64,000 bases of DNA from JAPKZH01 sp963715635 (GTDB lineage: Bacteria; Acidobacteriota; Aminicenantia; Aminicenantales; UBA4085): NCBI GenBank assembly GCA_963715635.1, contig OY970261.1:62001-126000 (forward strand), written 5' to 3'. Position 1 is the first letter of the stretch; every line of letters starts with the position of its first letter. A program made the translations under genes and the position numbers. Under the pieces are notes generated by a model. That model worked only from the letters and a program-made list of their open reading frames with translations. It made no database searches and was not told where the DNA came from. Below are positions 61,661 to 64,000 of the stretch, in pieces.

Positions 61661-64000
61661 TCAATCCTCCTTGTAGAAGATCGCGTCACGGATGACGATT
61701 TTCGCCTTGTCGGAAGGATTCAACACTCTGAGTTGAATTTTATGGCGGCCCGTGGGCAACGCGTACTTCCAAAAGAGCGTCTCTTTCCGGACGAGGATGT
61801 CCGTCGGCAAATCTGACGTTTCGACCGGTTTTCCGTCTACCGACATTTCCACCTTAAAGCGATACGGGTCGACACCCGTGGATGTCGCCTCGCCGTTGAC
61901 GGCAAACCCGATCCCTTCGAATTCAAAAGTGGCCTCTTTATCGAGCTGCCTATCGAAGGGCCTTCTCTCCGACGGATGATGGCCTTCGAAGGAGACTTCC
62001 AATCTTACCGGCTTGGGCTCCTGGACCTTGATCTGAACGTCTTGGCCGCCGGTGCTTCCGCCGTTTCTATCGATATTTTCCAGGCTGTGTATGAATGAAA
62101 GGCCATCGGCATCATTCAACGAGAGGCGCGTGTACTTGAAGGGGATCGATTCGGCCGCCTGCAGCCCCTTCTTCCAAAAGTCGGGGATATTTTTATACCC
62201 GATGATGGTCCCCAGAATCCCGCCGGCGCTGGCAGGATTGCAGTCGGAATCGTCGCCCGAACGAGCGCTCACGGACAGAGTTTTGCCGAAATCCCCGTCT
62301 CCGTACAGAAGCCCGAGCAATACCCAGGCGCAGTTGATCTTGGCGTCGATGTTGAAGCTGGAGAAGACGCCTTCGGGGCAGCCGATGTCCTCCGACCATT
62401 TGCGCTGAACCTTAAACCAAGTGTCTTTCCAGTCCTGGGGATTTTCCCTGTGCCAGCGGATGACATCCTGCATGGTCCGGGCGAATGCGCTTTCCGCCGG
62501 AATCGCCTTGAGCGCTTCTTCGGTAATGAATTCGACATTTTCGGCGACAAATGCCAGCGCATACATAGCAGCGACGTAAACGCCCCCGTACCACCCGTCT
62601 CCGTAGTTCATGATATGCCCGACTCTGTCGCAGAACTCTGCGGCCGTGTTGACCATACCCGGCGACATGAGGCCGGCAAAATCGGCCTCGATCTGGAAGT
62701 CGATATCATCGGCATGGGGGTTGTTCAGCCAATGTCCCGATTGAGGGGGAAGGAGGCCTCTCAGGATGTTATAGCGCGCCATCTGGTTGGCGTGCCAGAG
62801 CGGGAATTTCGCGGTGGCAAATGCCCGGGCCAGCGTCGCCGAGGAAACGTCGAGGCCTTCCTTCTCGAATGTCTCCATGAAAGTCAGGTCCATATAAATG
62901 TCGTCATAGAGCCCTGGATTATTTTTGAAGCTCGAAAGAATGGACGACTCATCCCAGGGGATCGGCTGATAATCCTGGATGAACGTCCCTTGGAACCTGA
63001 ATTCCGTCGGGCCGCCGAAGGAGCATCCGATGGCTTGCCCAGCCCAACCGCCCTTGATCTTGTCTTTTAATATATCCCTGGAGATCGTGACGGTGCCGAC
63101 GGAAAGGACGGAATCCATAAATTTCTTTTTGAATTCATTCTTAAGCTTGGTGAGATGGTCGGCGATGGTTTCTTTCGTTCTGGCGAAGCGGCCGGGAAAT
63201 TCTTTGTCCAACGGTAAAGCTGCATCTTGCACCCGGGCGATAAAGTGGCCGGCCGGGTCTTTCGCATTCGGCTCTCTTAAAAGCGCCTTGAATTTTTCGA
63301 GCACGCAGTTGTAGCCGGTGTTGGTGCTTCCCGAGAGCAAATTCCCCGGATAAAGCTCGACCAGGTCCTTGAGCACCTGCTGCTGGGCACGAGTCTCGGC
63401 CAGATGGATAATCGCCTGGCCGATAGAACGCTCTGGATTATAGGCCCGGGGATTATAGGCGTAGTCGGCACAGGTCAAAAGGGGAATCCGGTTGATTTCA
63501 TTCTGAGGGCAGTGCGGATTGCTCATGTAGCCGTAGGCGACCTCGTCCAAGTCCTGGTCACGACCGGTCACCGGCCCCAGGTGAAGGGCTCCCGTCCGGT
63601 CATTGACCGGGTAATTATCCCAGATAATGATCCGATGCTTGACCGTATTCTTGAATTTTTCGGCGCAGGCCCGGGTGATCCTCAGAGTGACGACGCCGTC
63701 GCCCGTCCAAAAGACGAAGAGGTCCTTGTCCATCACCCGTCCTAGGGCATCCAGATAAAGCTTGGCATCGCCGGCGTCTGCGCAACCCCAGTAATAAACG
63801 GGACAGAAGATGAGCTGGGCCTGCGGATCCTTCTCCCGCAGCCGCCGGGAGAGTTTATTGGCGAGCCCGGCGTGGGCTTCGCCCAGCTTGGCCATGTCCT
63901 GTCCCTTGGTATCGATGTCATCGTAGCTCAGGCTGAACCAATGCACGCCCAGGCCCTGCATCCAGGCGTAGTGCTGCCAGAGGGCCTCAAAATCTTCGGG
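61661..64000 (-). CDS. GH84-like glycosidase fused to ADP-ribosylglycohydrolase (5' end outside window)
   Basis: The reverse frame is open from the right edge to its stop, 779 codons. The first part (WFSLSYDDIDTKG, IIIWDNYPVNDR, CADYAYNPRAYNP) matches GH84 beta-N-acetylglucosaminidases; the Asp-Asp pair is the catalytic signature. From about residue 310 an ADP-ribosylglycohydrolase fold follows (IKGGWAGQAIGCSFGGPTEF, LYDDIYMDLTFMETFE, SARSGDDSDCNPASAGGILG) with its metal-binding acidic residues. The tail (IQLRVLNPSDKAKIVIRDAI) is a beta-sandwich. The order suggests cleavage of N-acetylhexosamine-containing glycans. The N terminus, including any signal peptide, is outside the window. Confidence 0.85.
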   Translation of the reverse strand, partial: PEDFEALWQHYAWMQGLGVHWFSLSYDDIDTKGQDMAKLGEAHAGLANKLSRRLREKDPQAQLIFCPVYYWGCADAGDAKLYLDALGRVMDKDLFVFWTGDGVVTLRITRACAEKFKNTVKHRIIIWDNYPVNDRTGALHLGPVTGRDQDLDEVAYGYMSNPHCPQNEINRIPLLTCADYAYNPRAYNPERSIGQAIIHLAETRAQQQVLKDLVELYPGNLLSGSTNTGYNCVLEKFKALLREPNAKDPAGHFIARVQDAALPLDKEFPGRFARTKETIADHLTKLKNEFKKKFMDSVLSVGTVTISRDILKDKIKGGWAGQAIGCSFGGPTEFRFQGTFIQDYQPIPWDESSILSSFKNNPGLYDDIYMDLTFMETFEKEGLDVSSATLARAFATAKFPLWHANQMARYNILRGLLPPQSGHWLNNPHADDIDFQIEADFAGLMSPGMVNTAAEFCDRVGHIMNYGDGWYGGVYVAAMYALAFVAENVEFITEEALKAIPAESAFARTMQDVIRWHRENPQDWKDTWFKVQRKWSEDIGCPEGVFSSFNIDAKINCAWVLLGLLYGDGDFGKTLSVSARSGDDSDCNPASAGGILGTIIGYKNIPDFWKKGLQAAESIPFKYTRLSLNDADGLSFIHSLENIDRNGGSTGGQDVQIKVQEPKPVRLEVSFEGHHPSERRPFDRQLDKEATFEFEGIGFAVNGEATSTGVDPYRFKVEMSVDGKPVETSDLPTDILVRKETLFWKYALPTGRHKIQLRVLNPSDKAKIVIRDAIFYKED

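Noticed and set aside
1..64000. CRISPR arrays, tRNA and rRNA genes
   Set aside because: No regularly spaced direct repeats and no tRNA T-loop/acceptor or rRNA-like segments were noticed on reading; a tRNAscan-SE run would settle the tRNA question.

Overview
The window is a GC-rich, densely packed bacterial chromosome segment with no rRNA, tRNA or CRISPR array. Gene content (pyruvate phosphate dikinase, many secreted S9/M6/M20 peptidases and glycan-degrading enzymes, DUF5695, DUF4388, YIP1, TPR-SLH lipoproteins, a Gram-negative style sugar-transferase cluster, an outer-membrane beta-barrel) suits a heterotrophic, didermic member of the Acidobacteriota/Aminicenantota neighbourhood. That placement is inference from gene content, not a phylogeny. 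Both edges cut through genes: a GH42-like glycosidase on the left and a GH84/ADP-ribosylglycohydrolase fusion on the right.

Layout: (1) 1-4874, a secreted GH42-like enzyme diverging from ppdK. (2) 5052-17477, a defence-type island behind a perfect TTGACA-17-TATAAT promoter: HTH-SNF2-DUF3883 helicase, a separately promoted ~75-nt structured RNA leading into a NYN-domain nuclease, a DUF1156 adenine methylase, a YhcG/DUF1016 nuclease and a DUF499 AAA+ ATPase. The last four genes overlap by 4-8 bp. (3) 17527-30095, exported amidase, DUF5695 protein, S9 peptidase, a two-gene Fe-S/FAD amine or imino-acid dehydrogenase, an HDAC-family deacetylase, cutA and an M20 peptidase. (4) 30208-37162, a surface-polysaccharide cluster of five glycosyltransferases and a polyprenyl-phosphate sugar transferase. 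(5) 37446-45397, a long reverse-strand run: pgsA, TPR-SLH lipoprotein, hflX, miaA, a tiny membrane ORF, a DUF4388 protein, and a YIP1/ABC ATPase/membrane-fusion-protein export module whose adaptor gene is frameshifted. (6) 45514-53853, an inositol-phosphatase-like gene and a small exported protein, then accC-accB, two tandem phosphohexomutase paralogues (one lacking its catalytic residues), a beta-barrel protein and a frameshifted M6 protease. (7) 53977-64000, ffh, a serine hydrolase, a response regulator, a large lipoprotein with a TIM-barrel-like domain, and a glycoconjugate-degrading operon.

The most notable system is the RNA-NYN module inside the methylase/helicase/ATPase island. A consensus-like promoter fires just upstream of an RNA whose 5' CCCCCC can pair with the GGGGGG that serves as Shine-Dalgarno of the NYN gene, and whose 10-bp hairpin plus U7 looks like a terminator. 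Other points of interest are a pseudo-phosphohexomutase next to its intact paralogue, several near-leaderless promoters, two genes interrupted at 7-base homopolymers, and large palindromes placed between convergent genes.
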